A stretch of 64,000 bases of DNA from Arcobacter cloacae (GCF_013201935.1 NZ_CP053833.1:1116001-1180000), one strand, 5' to 3'; positions 8,468-17,528 are shown, counted from the first letter of the stretch. Notes: generated by a model not told the origin, from the letters alone. A program made the numbers and translations.

Positions 8468-8764
8468 ATGAAAAATATAGTTATAGTTGCAACAATAAAA
8501 GTAAAAGAAGCTTTTAAAGAGGAAGTTTATAATGAACTTTTAAAACTTCACAAAGCAACTCATGAATTTGATGAAGGTTGTATTCAGTATGATTTACATA
8601 AAGATTTAAGTGATGATTTTAGTTTTACTTTTGTAGAGACTTGGGAAAGTCAAGATTTTTTGTCTTTACATGAAGAAAAAGAGCATTTTAAAACTTTTGT
8701 ATCAAAAATTGAAAACAAAATAGAGGGATTAACAATCAACAAATTAGAAAAGTTAGAAATCTAA
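8468..8764 (+). CDS. Putative quinol monooxygenase (ABM domain, YgiN-like)
   Basis: 98 residues, one antibiotic-biosynthesis-monooxygenase (ABM) domain, a dimeric ferredoxin-like fold. Visible family features are VATIKVKEAFKEEV at the start, H-E-F-D-EGCIQYDLH in the middle and the ETWES motif (about 58-62). Relatives oxidise quinols or other aromatic reduced compounds without a cofactor. It is flanked in one operon by an MdaB-like quinone reductase and an old-yellow-enzyme gene. Confidence 0.88.
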   Translation: MKNIVIVATIKVKEAFKEEVYNELLKLHKATHEFDEGCIQYDLHKDLSDDFSFTFVETWESQDFLSLHEEKEHFKTFVSKIENKIEGLTINKLEKLEI

Positions 8765-8775
8765 AAGGATTTTTT

Positions 8776-9807
8776 ATGAGCCTATTATTAAAAAGTGCAA
8801 ATATTGGAACATTAGAGTTAAAAAATAGAGTTGTTATGCCACCTATGTGTATGTATAAAAGTGATGAGAGTGGAGAAATAAAAGATTTTCATAAATATCA
8901 TTATGTATCAAGAGCTTTAGGTGGGGTTGGATTTATTATTGTTGAAGCAACTGCAATTGAGCCAAAAGGAAGAATCTCATCAAATGATTTAGGTCTTTGG
9001 GATGATTCTTTAATAGAAAAACATAAACAATTAAATAAAGATATACACTCTTTTGGTGCAAAAACAGCAATTCAAATTGCCCACGCAGGAAGAAAATCGA
9101 CTGTTATTGACTCAACTCCAATAGCTCCAAGTTCAATTGCTTTTTCAAAAGAGGCTTTATATAAACTTCCAAAAGAAGTTTCAATAGAAGAGATAAAAGA
9201 TATTAAAGAACTATTTATAAAAGCAGCTTTTAGAGCAAAAGAGGCAAATTATGATGCAATTGAACTTCATTCAGCTCATGGTTATTTATTATGTGAGTTT
9301 TTATCACCACTTTCAAATAATAGAACAGATATTTATGGTGGAACTTTAGAAAATAGATGTAGATTAGTTTTAGAAATAGCTACTGAGATTAAACAAAAAT
9401 TAGATTTACCTTTGATTGTTAGAATTAGTGCTGATGAGTGGATGAAGGAAGGTTGGAATATTGAAGATTCTATTTATTTATCAAAAGAGTTAGAAAAAAT
9501 AGGAGTTGATGCAATTCATGTATCAAGTGGTGGAAATATAGAAAAACCAGATAATACTCCAATAATAGAAGCTTTATATCAATCTTTTTGGGCAAAAAAA
9601 ATAAAAGAAAATGTAAATATTCCTGTTATTGCAGTTGGATTAATTACAACAGCAATTGAAGGAGAATATCTACTTGAAAATGATTTTTGTGATTTTGTAG
9701 CATATGGTAGAGAGCTACTTAGAAATCCAAATCTTGTTTTTTATGTAGCAAATGAGTTTGAAGAAAAAGAGAAAATAAACAGCTCTTATCAAAGAGCTTT
9801 TGTATAA
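8776..9807 (+). CDS. NADH:flavin oxidoreductase, old yellow enzyme family (YqjM-like)
   Basis: 343 residues, a full-length FMN TIM barrel. LKNRVVMPPMCMY (about 16-28) is the thermophilic-like/YqjM OYE start including the active-site Cys, IQIAHAGR carries the usual flavin-side residues, and HSAHGYLL with FLSPLSNNRTDIYGG is the classic OYE signature. These enzymes reduce the activated C=C bond of enals, enones and quinones with NAD(P)H. Third gene of the HxlR-linked operon, with AAAAGGA 7 bases before the ATG. Confidence 0.93.
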   Translation: MSLLLKSANIGTLELKNRVVMPPMCMYKSDESGEIKDFHKYHYVSRALGGVGFIIVEATAIEPKGRISSNDLGLWDDSLIEKHKQLNKDIHSFGAKTAIQIAHAGRKSTVIDSTPIAPSSIAFSKEALYKLPKEVSIEEIKDIKELFIKAAFRAKEANYDAIELHSAHGYLLCEFLSPLSNNRTDIYGGTLENRCRLVLEIATEIKQKLDLPLIVRISADEWMKEGWNIEDSIYLSKELEKIGVDAIHVSSGGNIEKPDNTPIIEALYQSFWAKKIKENVNIPVIAVGLITTAIEGEYLLENDFCDFVAYGRELLRNPNLVFYVANEFEEKEKINSSYQRAFV

Positions 9808-9844
9808 TAAAAAAAAGAAAAAATTTAATTTAAAAGGAAAAATT

Positions 9845-10474
9845 ATGGAAAAAACATTTATGGAAGCTATGGATTTTAGACATGCTTGTAAAGTATTTGA
9901 TGAGAGTAAAAAAATCAATGATGAGGATATGAATTTCATTTTAGAAGCAGCTAGAAAATCTCCTAGTTCATTTGGTATGGAACCTTGGAAGTTTTTGGTT
10001 ATTACAAATGAAGAATTAAAAGCAAAATTAAGACCTCTTTGTTGGAATCAAGTTCAAATTACTTCTTGTTCTCATTTAGTTGTAGTTTTAGCTGCTATTG
10101 ATGCTGTTAAGCCAGAATTTGGTGAAGTTGAAAGAAAATTTAGAAGAAGAGAGATGCCACAAGATAAACTTGATATGTATTTGGGTTTATATGCGAATCA
10201 TTTAAAAGATACTTTATCAAGTGATGAAAAAGTTTTATCATGGACTTCTAAACAAACTTATATTGCTTTAGGAAATATGATGACAGCAGCTGCTATTAAA
10301 GAAATTGATTCTTGTCCTATTGAAGGATTTGAGAAAGAAAAAGTTGAAGAGATTTTAGGACTTGATACTAAAAAATTCCAAGTTAGTTGTATTTTGCCTT
10401 TTGGTTATAGAATAAATCCCCAATCAACTCAATTAAGAGAAGAACTTAAAAATATTGTTGAATTTATAAAATAA
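9845..10474 (+). CDS. NAD(P)H-dependent nitroreductase family protein
   Basis: 209 residues from the ATG at 9845, which is preceded by AAAAGGAAAAATT; the earlier in-frame ATG at 9800 lies within the end of the OYE gene region, lacks a ribosome site and would add a Lys-rich tail, so I reject it. Nitroreductase fold: FRHACKVFDESKKI at the start (Arg/Ser FMN phosphate contacts), ARKSPSSFGMEPWKF (about 37-51) and ALGNMMTAAAIKEIDSCPIEGF (about 140-161) are family hallmarks. Reduces nitro compounds or quinones using FMN. Last gene of the detoxification operon. Confidence 0.93.
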   Translation: MEKTFMEAMDFRHACKVFDESKKINDEDMNFILEAARKSPSSFGMEPWKFLVITNEELKAKLRPLCWNQVQITSCSHLVVVLAAIDAVKPEFGEVERKFRRREMPQDKLDMYLGLYANHLKDTLSSDEKVLSWTSKQTYIALGNMMTAAAIKEIDSCPIEGFEKEKVEEILGLDTKKFQVSCILPFGYRINPQSTQLREELKNIVEFIK

Positions 10475-10486
10475 TATTCTTTTGCT

Positions 10487-10528
10487 ACCTTTTTAATATA
10501 TAATCTTAATTATAAAAATTAAAAAGGT
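10487..10528 (+). promoter_or_regulatory. Promoter with an 11-bp inverted repeat ahead of the FIST gene
   Basis: TATAAT (10499-10504) is a consensus -10 box. It sits between ACCTTTTTAAT (10487-10497) and its exact reverse complement ATTAAAAAGGT (10518-10528). The right arm contains the AAAAGG ribosome site of the gene at 10535. The repeat could be an operator over the promoter, or a terminator of the preceding operon with a stem that masks the ribosome site in read-through transcripts. Confidence 0.5.
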
Positions 10529-10534
10529 CTCAAA

Positions 10535-11608
10535 ATGAAAGAGGGTATTTATTACGATTGTATAAATGATTTTTTGAATAAAAATAGAGATATTGAAACA
10601 AAAAAGCTTTTATTAGTAGCAGAATATACAAATTTTGAGTTGAAAAAATTAGAAAGTTATAGTGGAGAAATTATAGGAGCTGTTGTTCCTTTTATTGTTT
10701 ATAACAATGAATTTTTTAATAAAGGAATAATTTCTTGTGATTTAGAAGAAGAAAATAATTTTTTATTAATAGAAAATTTAAAAGAGTTTTCAATTGAAGA
10801 CTCTTTTTTTAAAAAAAGTAAATCCTTAGTTGTTTTAGTCGATGGACTTAGCTCTTATATTAGTGATTTTTTAGATAATCTTTTCCAAAATATTCCTGAA
10901 AATACTCAGGTTATAGGTGGTGGTGCTGGAAAGATGACTTTTGAGCGAGACCCAGTTATTTTTACAAAAAATCAGTTTTGTAAAGACTCTGCTATTATAA
11001 TCTCTTTAAATAAAAAATTAAATCTTGGAATACAAAATGGTTGGGAATATCTTGAAGGACCTTTTTTAACTACAAATTCAGAAAAAAACATCTTAAAAAC
11101 ATTAAATTTTAAAAATGCTTTTGAAGTATATAAACAAGTTGTAGAAAAAGATTCTGGTAAGAAATTTACTGATGATAATTTCTTTGATATTGCAAAATCT
11201 TATCCATTGGGGATTATAAAATACGATAAAGAAGTGATAGTTAGAGATCCAATTTTTGTTGATAGTGATAATAATATGGTTTTAGTTGGAGATATTCCAC
11301 AAAACTCAACAATAAATATTTTAAAAGGAAAAGAAGATAATTTGATAAAATCTTCTGGAATAGCCACAAAAAAAGCGATGGAACAAATAGACTTAAATAA
11401 CGAAAACTATTGCGTTGTAGTCTTTGATTGTATTTCAAGAGCTATTTTTTTAGGGGATAGATTTGTAGAAGAGTTAGAAGAGATGAAAAAAAATATAAAT
11501 CCTTCAAAAAACTTATTTGGGGCTTTAACTTTAGGTGAAATCGCAAATAATGGAGATGAGTATATTACTTTTTATAATAAAACTTGTGTAACGGGGATAT
11601 TATGCTAA
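10535..11608 (+). CDS. FIST domain sensory protein
   Basis: 357 residues with no signal peptide. The N-terminal FIST domain includes 'TQVIGGGAGKM' (about 124-134, the conserved GGGAG turn) and the C-terminal FIST_C domain ends with 'NLFGALTLGEIANNGD' (about 328-343). FIST proteins are proposed cytoplasmic sensors of small ligands, such as amino acids, that act with signal-transduction partners. That fits here: a histidine kinase gene overlaps its end by 7 bases and a response regulator follows, so the three form a likely sensing module. Confidence 0.88.
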   Translation: MKEGIYYDCINDFLNKNRDIETKKLLLVAEYTNFELKKLESYSGEIIGAVVPFIVYNNEFFNKGIISCDLEEENNFLLIENLKEFSIEDSFFKKSKSLVVLVDGLSSYISDFLDNLFQNIPENTQVIGGGAGKMTFERDPVIFTKNQFCKDSAIIISLNKKLNLGIQNGWEYLEGPFLTTNSEKNILKTLNFKNAFEVYKQVVEKDSGKKFTDDNFFDIAKSYPLGIIKYDKEVIVRDPIFVDSDNNMVLVGDIPQNSTINILKGKEDNLIKSSGIATKKAMEQIDLNNENYCVVVFDCISRAIFLGDRFVEELEEMKKNINPSKNLFGALTLGEIANNGDEYITFYNKTCVTGILC

Positions 11609-13131
11609 TAGAACAACTTTCAATAGCTTACAAATGTCATAGTTCAATTGGAAATAGTTTAAATCTAAAAGAGATGATACATGAAGTTTTAAGAACTTTT
11701 GTTAGTGAATCTTATGCTATTTATTCGGAATTTTTGATAAAAGATGAATTAAATAATTTGATAAAAATTGATAGTTTTGGAAGAATAAATAATTTTGATG
11801 CAAAAAAATATATTTCCTATACAAAATCTCTTGACCTAATAATAGATGATAATATAAGAGTTTTAAAAATAAATCTTGAAAATGGAACACTTTTTTTAGT
11901 TTTTAAAAATATATGTCAAGATTGTACTTTTTTTGTTTCAATGTTTGAGAGTTTAATTTCAAAGTTGAATATAAGTGTAAATGCTTGTATAAATTTTGAA
12001 AAGTTAGAAAAAACAAATGAACTTCTAAAAGAACAAAAAACAGAACTTATTAAAGCAAATAAAACAAAAGATGATTTTTTGGCAAATATGAGTCATGAAC
12101 TAAAAACACCACTTAATTCTATAATAGTTATCTCTTCAACAATGGCAAAAAATAAAGATAATAAACTTGATGAAACTCAATTGAAAAATATGAAAATAAT
12201 AAAAAAATGTTCTGAAGATTTAGCTATTTTAATAAATGATATTTTAGATATTTCAAAGATTGAAGCTGGTGCATTAAAATTAGAAATAGAAAAAATAGAT
12301 TTAAAAATTTTTATAGAAAATATTTTTGATTCTTTTGAAGCAGTTTTTTTAGAAAAAAATTTGATTTTAAAAAAAGAGATTAAAGCTTTAAATTTTCAAG
12401 TTTATAGTGATGAAAAAAGATTATCTCAGATTATTAAAAACTTTTTAACTAATGCTATGAAATTCACAAATGAAGGATTTATAACTATAAAATTATTAGA
12501 ATTTGAGAAATATTTTCAAATAGATATAGTTGATACAGGAATAGGAATAAATAATGAGAATCTTGAAAATATTTTTGATAGATTTCAACAAGTTGATGAT
12601 TCAAGAAGTAGAAAATATGGTGGAGCTGGTTTAGGGCTTTGTATATCAAAAGAGTTGGCTTCTATGTTAAATTGTAAATTAAAAGTAAAAAGTGAAATAT
12701 CAAAAGGTAGTACTTTCTCTTTATTAATACCTAAAAATATAGAAGAAGAAATTGTTGAAAATAGTATTATAAATCAAGAAGTTTTAGAAAAAAAAGTTGA
12801 TAAAACAGATTTATACAAGAGTTTAGATCTTAAAAATAGCAAAGAAATCTATGTTTTACATCTAAATAGTGTTGAGCAATTTAAAATAACAATAGCTTTA
12901 AAAAAATTTGGATTTTTAGTTCATCCTTTTTTCAATATAGAAGAGTTTTTTTCAAAAATTGATTTGTTGATATTGAATAAAAATAATATTTTTTTAATAG
13001 ATAAAAATATTGAAAAATTTGAATCAATACAAAAAAAATTTGAACACAATAAAAATCAGTTATTAGTTTTAGATGAACTTAAAAATAATGAAATTTTATT
13101 CGAAAAAATAAGAGAATTTTTAAATAAATAA
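11602..13131 (+). CDS. Hybrid-like cytoplasmic histidine kinase, partner of the FIST protein
   Basis: 509 residues from the ATG at 11602, which has GGGG 5 bases upstream and overlaps the FIST stop. No membrane segment. Residues 1-130 form an input region, then a coiled coil, HisKA with FLANMSHELKTPLNS (H165), and HATPase_c with an N-box (NFLTNAMKF), DTGIGI and GGAGLGL. The last 110 residues look like a receiver-type fold without clear phospho-acceptor acids, so it may be a degenerate receiver. Organisation and overlap suggest that it reads out the FIST sensor and phosphorylates the regulator at 13210. Confidence 0.9.
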   Translation: MLIEQLSIAYKCHSSIGNSLNLKEMIHEVLRTFVSESYAIYSEFLIKDELNNLIKIDSFGRINNFDAKKYISYTKSLDLIIDDNIRVLKINLENGTLFLVFKNICQDCTFFVSMFESLISKLNISVNACINFEKLEKTNELLKEQKTELIKANKTKDDFLANMSHELKTPLNSIIVISSTMAKNKDNKLDETQLKNMKIIKKCSEDLAILINDILDISKIEAGALKLEIEKIDLKIFIENIFDSFEAVFLEKNLILKKEIKALNFQVYSDEKRLSQIIKNFLTNAMKFTNEGFITIKLLEFEKYFQIDIVDTGIGINNENLENIFDRFQQVDDSRSRKYGGAGLGLCISKELASMLNCKLKVKSEISKGSTFSLLIPKNIEEEIVENSIINQEVLEKKVDKTDLYKSLDLKNSKEIYVLHLNSVEQFKITIALKKFGFLVHPFFNIEEFFSKIDLLILNKNNIFLIDKNIEKFESIQKKFEHNKNQLLVLDELKNNEILFEKIREFLNK

Positions 13132-13140
13132 AAAATGATA

Positions 13141-13164
13141 CTTTTGTAATACCCTTTTGTAATA
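13141..13164. repeat. Tandem CTTTTGTAATA direct repeat upstream of response regulator
   Basis: CTTTTGTAATA occurs at 13141-13151 and again at 13154-13164, a 13-base period in the gap between the histidine kinase stop and the regulator ATG at 13210. OmpR-type regulators bind tandem half-sites of this size, so autoregulation is plausible. The gap also suggests that the regulator has its own promoter. Confidence 0.45.
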
Positions 13165-13209
13165 AAATTCTTTTATAAAAATTTATTTTTAACATAAGGA
13201 TTAAAAGTT

Positions 13210-13893
13210 ATGAATGAGATATTTATAAAAGAGGGTTTAATAACAAAATCTTTATTATTTATAAGTGAAGATTCTTCTTTTGTGGAAGATATAAAAAAAA
13301 GTTTAAATAATAATAATGTTACATTTTTTGGGAATAATAAGTTTTATTTGTTAAACAGCATAATTAATGATTTTGATGTAATCATATTTGATAATAGAAA
13401 TAATAATTTAAAAAAATTCTTAGAAGTTTATCAATTAACAAAATCTTATAGATTTGATACGCCTATTATATTAATAGAAGATAAAATTAATGAAGATATT
13501 TTATTATATAAAACTCTAAATATTTATACAGTTTTAGAAAAAGATGTAAAAAAAGAGTTTTTATTTAAAATAATTTTGATTTGTCTTAATTTTTTAGATT
13601 CAAATAAAAAAATTCAGTTTGAAAATGGTTACCATTTTGATTTAAGTGCCGAAGAGTTATTTCATGACAAAAAAATTATTAAATTAACTAAAATAGAGAA
13701 AAAATTAATAAAATTATTGTCTTTACATCCCAATTCTTTAGTCTCATATGAAGATATTGCAAATGAAGTTTGGAAAGGGAAAGTATTTTCAATATACTCT
13801 TTGAGAAATGTTATAAATCATATTAGAGAGAAAACTAATGAGACTTTTATTAGAAATTTTTCAAATAGAGGTTATATTTTAAATACTATTTAA
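13210..13893 (+). CDS. OmpR-type response regulator with weakly conserved receiver
   Basis: 227 residues. The receiver (about 12-120) keeps an acidic pair (E20, D21), a candidate phospho-acceptor (D61 in VIIFDN) and a Lys (K111), but the Thr/Ser normally at the end of beta strand 4 is replaced within PIILIED. The C-terminal winged helix (about 130-227) has LTKIEKKLIKLL and the DNA-binding helix YSLRNVINHIREK, ending in RGYIL as in OmpR/PhoB. It follows the FIST/histidine kinase pair. Whether it is phosphorylated normally is uncertain. Confidence 0.85.
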   Translation: MNEIFIKEGLITKSLLFISEDSSFVEDIKKSLNNNNVTFFGNNKFYLLNSIINDFDVIIFDNRNNNLKKFLEVYQLTKSYRFDTPIILIEDKINEDILLYKTLNIYTVLEKDVKKEFLFKIILICLNFLDSNKKIQFENGYHFDLSAEELFHDKKIIKLTKIEKKLIKLLSLHPNSLVSYEDIANEVWKGKVFSIYSLRNVINHIREKTNETFIRNFSNRGYILNTI

Positions 13894-13914
13894 TAATTTT
13901 TTTTAAAAATAGTA

Positions 13915-13927
13915 TATAATAACTCTA
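13915..13927 (+). promoter_or_regulatory. -10 box directly before the PhnD-like gene: probable leaderless start
   Basis: TATAAT at 13915-13920 ends only 6 bases before the ATG at 13927. Transcription would begin at about the A of the ATG. No purine-rich ribosome site lies between them (AACTCT), which is consistent with a leaderless mRNA. Confidence 0.5.
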
Positions 13928-14835
13928 TGTTTAAAAAAATTAGTTTAATATTTATTATATCAATGTTATTTTTGTTTACAGCGTGTGAAGATGATTCTAA
14001 AAATTATAAACCTTCTTATCAAAAACAAAAGGTTATAGATAAAAAAATTTATACTTTTGGAATACATCCTTTGCATAATCCAAAATATCTTTTTGAGGTT
14101 TATCAACCTTTGGTAGATTATTTAAATAACAATTTAAAAAATAAAAATATAGAGATAAAATTAGAAGCTTCAAGAAATTATGACTTTTTTAATCAGAAAT
14201 TATTTTCAAGAGAGTTTGATTTTGCTCTTCCAAATCCTTATCAAACAATAAAAGCATTAGAAGTAGGATATAAAGTTTTTGCAAAAATGGGTGATGATGA
14301 AAACTTCAGAGGGATATTTTTAGTTAGAAAAGATAGTGGAATTAAAAATTTTGAAGATCTAAAAGGTAAAAAGATTAGTTATCCAGCTTCTACAGCATTA
14401 GCAGCGACAATTCTTCCTCAATATTTTTTATATGAAAATAAAATAGATATAAATAAAGATATAGAAAATATTTATGTTGGTTCTCAAGAATCATCTATTA
14501 TGAATGTATATTTAAAACAAAGTGATATAGCTGCAACTTGGCCTCCGCCTTGGGAAGCATTTATAAAACAAAGACCAGAAATAGCAAATGAAGTTGAAAT
14601 TATTTGGCAAACAAAGAATTTACCAAATAATAGTTTGGTTGCAAGAGATGATTTACCTGCTCAATTAGTAGAAGAGATAACTGGTTTATTTATTCAGTTA
14701 CATGAAAATGAAGAAGGAAAAAAGATTCTTGAAAAAATTGTACTTAGTAAATTTGAAATAGCAAATGAAAATACTTATAAGGTTGTAAAGGATTTTATTG
14801 TTGATTTTGAAAAAGATGTTAGGTTAATAAAATGA
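13927..14835 (+). CDS. PhnD/SsuA-type substrate-binding lipoprotein
   Basis: 302 residues. A lipoprotein signal with lipobox LFTAC (Cys20) places it at the outside face of a membrane. Residues 45-300 are a type II periplasmic binding protein of the phosphate/phosphite/phosphonate family: FGIHPLHNPKYLFEVYQPLVDYL, then FDFALPNPYQ, FEDLKGKKISYP and AATWPPPWEAF. No ABC permease or ATPase is nearby. Instead the gene overlaps by 4 bases (ATGA) with a membrane histidine kinase, so the protein probably presents a ligand to that sensor rather than feeding a transporter. Confidence 0.87.
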   Translation: MFKKISLIFIISMLFLFTACEDDSKNYKPSYQKQKVIDKKIYTFGIHPLHNPKYLFEVYQPLVDYLNNNLKNKNIEIKLEASRNYDFFNQKLFSREFDFALPNPYQTIKALEVGYKVFAKMGDDENFRGIFLVRKDSGIKNFEDLKGKKISYPASTALAATILPQYFLYENKIDINKDIENIYVGSQESSIMNVYLKQSDIAATWPPPWEAFIKQRPEIANEVEIIWQTKNLPNNSLVARDDLPAQLVEEITGLFIQLHENEEGKKILEKIVLSKFEIANENTYKVVKDFIVDFEKDVRLIK

Positions 14836-16484
14836 TAAATAAAATAATAGCTTTTTTCACAACTTCTATAAAAAGAAGATTGATAATTACAATAACTTTT
14901 GCACATGTTTTTTTAATGAGTATTTTTGTATATGATTTGATAAATAAACAAGAAGATTTTTTAAAAAAACAAAATATTGAACAAGTTAAAAGTTTGAGTA
15001 ATATGATAGAAAGAAATTCTATATCTTGGGTATTATCAAACGATTTTTTAGGATTAGAAGAATTAATATATTCTATTTCAAAATATCCAAATTTAGAATA
15101 TGCGATGGTTTTAAATAAAGAAGCAAAAGTTCTAGCCCATTCCCAAAAAGAGTTAGTAAATCTTTATTTGGCTGATGATATTAGTTTGGATTTTTTTAAT
15201 TCTCAAAAGATTGAACCTTCAATTCTTGTACAAAATGATGCAATTATAGATTATATTTCTCCAATAATTATGGAAAATCAACATATAGGTTGGGTTAGAA
15301 TCGGTTTAAATCAAGATTTGACTCTACAAAATTTAAAAAATATTTTTCAAGAGGGATTGTTTTTTATATTTTTAGCTATTGTTATTGGTTATTTATTTTC
15401 ATATTTTTTGGCTAAAAATATCACAAAAGATTTATATGATTTAATAAAAATAGCAAATCAAACTGCTACAGGAGATAAAAAGCAACGATCAAAAGTCTAT
15501 TTAAATAGAAAAGATGAATTAGGAATTTTATCAAAAGAGATAAATAAGATGCTTGATAAAATTGAAGAAGATGAAAAAAAACTTGAAATTACAAATATGC
15601 AATTAGAAAATGATATTGTTGAACTTGAAATTTTGGATAAAAAATTAAGTGAATTAAATCAAGATTTAGAGAAAAAAGTTGAAGAAAAAACTTATGAATT
15701 AAAACTTCTAAATGAAAATCTTGAAAAAGAGATTGAAGATGAAGTTGAACAAAATAGACAAAAAGATAATATGCTTTTCCAACAATCAAAAATGGCTTCA
15801 ATGGGTGAAATGATGGAAAATATTGCTCATCAATGGCGACAACCTTTAAGTTTTATATCTACAAGTGCTAGTGGAATAAGATTACATAAAGAGTTTAATA
15901 CTTTAAGTGATGAACTTTTAGATGAAGCTATTGAAAATATTATGAATAGCACACAATTTTTATCAAATACAATTGATGATTTTAGAGACTTTTATAAAAC
16001 AGACAAAGTTAAAAGTAAATTTAATGTAAAAGAGATTATAGAAAAAACTTTGAAACTTACAAGTTCAAGATTTACTAATCGTGCTATAAAAGTCATCAAA
16101 GATATAGATGAAATTTTTATATTTGGTTTTGAAAATGAACTAATTCAAGTTTTAGTAAATATTTTAAATAATGCAAGAGATGAGTTAGAAAAATTACCAA
16201 ATGATGAAAGATTTATTTTTGTTACATTAAAACAAAAAGAAGATAAAGTAATAATTTCTGTAAAAGATAATGCCGGTGGAGTTAATGAAAAAATCATAAA
16301 TAGGGTATTTGAACCATATTTTACAACTAAATCTGATGAAAAAGGTACAGGAATAGGGCTTTATATGTCAAATGAAATTATTACAAAACATTTTAATGGA
16401 AAAATACATGTTCAAAATGAAGTTTTTATCCATCAACAAAAAGAGTATAAAGGAGCAAACTTTGTTATAGAAGTTCCTTTATAG
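14832..16484 (+). CDS. Membrane sensor histidine kinase coupled to PhnD-like protein
   Basis: 550 residues. One transmembrane helix near 15-35, a periplasmic region to about 175, a second helix (about 176-197), a HAMP domain, a long Glu/Lys-rich coiled coil (about 245-320), HisKA with MASMGEMMENIAHQWRQPL (H333) and HATPase_c with ILNNARDEL, DNAGG and GTGIGLYMS. The ATGA overlap with the PhnD-like lipoprotein gene argues for a two-protein receptor. No regulator is directly adjacent, and the 3' end overlaps the opposing PAS kinase gene by 6 bases. Confidence 0.92.
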   Translation: MINKIIAFFTTSIKRRLIITITFAHVFLMSIFVYDLINKQEDFLKKQNIEQVKSLSNMIERNSISWVLSNDFLGLEELIYSISKYPNLEYAMVLNKEAKVLAHSQKELVNLYLADDISLDFFNSQKIEPSILVQNDAIIDYISPIIMENQHIGWVRIGLNQDLTLQNLKNIFQEGLFFIFLAIVIGYLFSYFLAKNITKDLYDLIKIANQTATGDKKQRSKVYLNRKDELGILSKEINKMLDKIEEDEKKLEITNMQLENDIVELEILDKKLSELNQDLEKKVEEKTYELKLLNENLEKEIEDEVEQNRQKDNMLFQQSKMASMGEMMENIAHQWRQPLSFISTSASGIRLHKEFNTLSDELLDEAIENIMNSTQFLSNTIDDFRDFYKTDKVKSKFNVKEIIEKTLKLTSSRFTNRAIKVIKDIDEIFIFGFENELIQVLVNILNNARDELEKLPNDERFIFVTLKQKEDKVIISVKDNAGGVNEKIINRVFEPYFTTKSDEKGTGIGLYMSNEIITKHFNGKIHVQNEVFIHQQKEYKGANFVIEVPL

Positions 16485-17528
16485 GTTTATTACTATAATA
16501 AAAACTGCTCCAGTGTTTTTATTTTCTACAAAAATTTCTCCTAAATTATCTTTTTCTAAAATATTTTTACAAATATAAAGACCCAATCCTGAGCCATTTT
16601 TTTTATTTTTAGTTGAAAAATATGGATTGAAAATTTTAGAGATAATTTTTTCATCTATTCCTTTTGCATTATCTTCTATAAAAATTTTTTGAGTTTGATT
16701 ATCTTCTTCAAAATATATTTTTATGGTAGGATTTGAAATATCTCTTTCTAAAAAAGCATCTTTTGCATTATTTAAGATATTTAAGACAGCTTGAATTAGT
16801 TCATTTTTAGGTAAATATCTTTTTTGTAAATTTTTATTTTTAATCTCTATTTTTATATTTTGAGATGAGAAAGATTTTTCAATCATATTAAAAACATTAT
16901 CTACAATTTCATTTAGACTTATTAGTTCTTTTTTTGTATCAATAGTAAAGAAATTTCTAAAGTCATCTATTGTTGCTGACATATATTGAATATATTTATT
17001 CATATCAGTTAGGCTATTGTTTAAAAAATCTTTATCTAGTTTGTTTGTATTATTCTTTAGTTTTATTCTTGTTAGCATACTTGAAATAGTTGATAATGGT
17101 TGTCTCCATTGGTGAGCAATCATAGAAATCATTTCTCCCATAGCAGAGAGTCTTGATTGATAAATTACCATTTTTTCTTTCTCTTTTAATTCTCTTAAAT
17201 CCAAAATAAAGATTATTTTGTACTCTTTTTCTTCATAAAATATATCTTTTATTTTTATAATTACAGGTATTGTAGTTCCATCTTTTGTAATCAAAGAGAT
17301 TTCTTGAAAAAGTTTTTCATTATATTTTATATATTTTTCTACAGAAGTAGGTATTAAAACACCAGTTGCTAATTTGTCTATTAGTTCAGTTTTTGTTTCA
17401 TAGCCCAAAATTTCCAATAAAGGTTGATTTATATTTTTAATAAAACCTTCTTGAAGTACTAATATTCCTTCTATTGTATTGTTTATTATTTCATTTAAAT
17501 TTATAAAAATTTGTTCTTGAGTTTTCAT
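16479..17528 (-). CDS. Cytoplasmic PAS histidine kinase
   Basis: 349 residues, no membrane helix. The N-terminal PAS domain (about 8-115) has NTIEGILVLQEGFI and the GYET turn. HisKA follows with MGEMISMIAHQWRQPLS (H139), then HATPase_c with VLNILNNAKDAF, DNAKGI and GSGLGLYIC. The H-box is nearly the same as that of the kinase it converges on, so the two are paralogous. Signal and partner regulator are unknown; candidates are the regulators at 13210 and 18935. Confidence 0.9.
   Translation of the reverse strand: MKTQEQIFINLNEIINNTIEGILVLQEGFIKNINQPLLEILGYETKTELIDKLATGVLIPTSVEKYIKYNEKLFQEISLITKDGTTIPVIIKIKDIFYEEKEYKIIFILDLRELKEKEKMVIYQSRLSAMGEMISMIAHQWRQPLSTISSMLTRIKLKNNTNKLDKDFLNNSLTDMNKYIQYMSATIDDFRNFFTIDTKKELISLNEIVDNVFNMIEKSFSSQNIKIEIKNKNLQKRYLPKNELIQAVLNILNNAKDAFLERDISNPTIKIYFEEDNQTQKIFIEDNAKGIDEKIISKIFNPYFSTKNKKNGSGLGLYICKNILEKDNLGEIFVENKNTGAVFIIVINL

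Noticed and set aside
9800-9844. N-terminal extension of the nitroreductase from the ATG at 9800
   Set aside because: It overlaps the end of the old-yellow-enzyme gene, lacks a ribosome site and encodes a Lys-rich stretch; the ATG at 9845 has a proper site and begins the family domain.
11584-11601. TTG start of the FIST-linked histidine kinase at 11584
   Set aside because: The ATG at 11602 has GGGG at a suitable distance and the short overlap typical of coupled genes; the TTG lies deeper inside the FIST gene without its own site.
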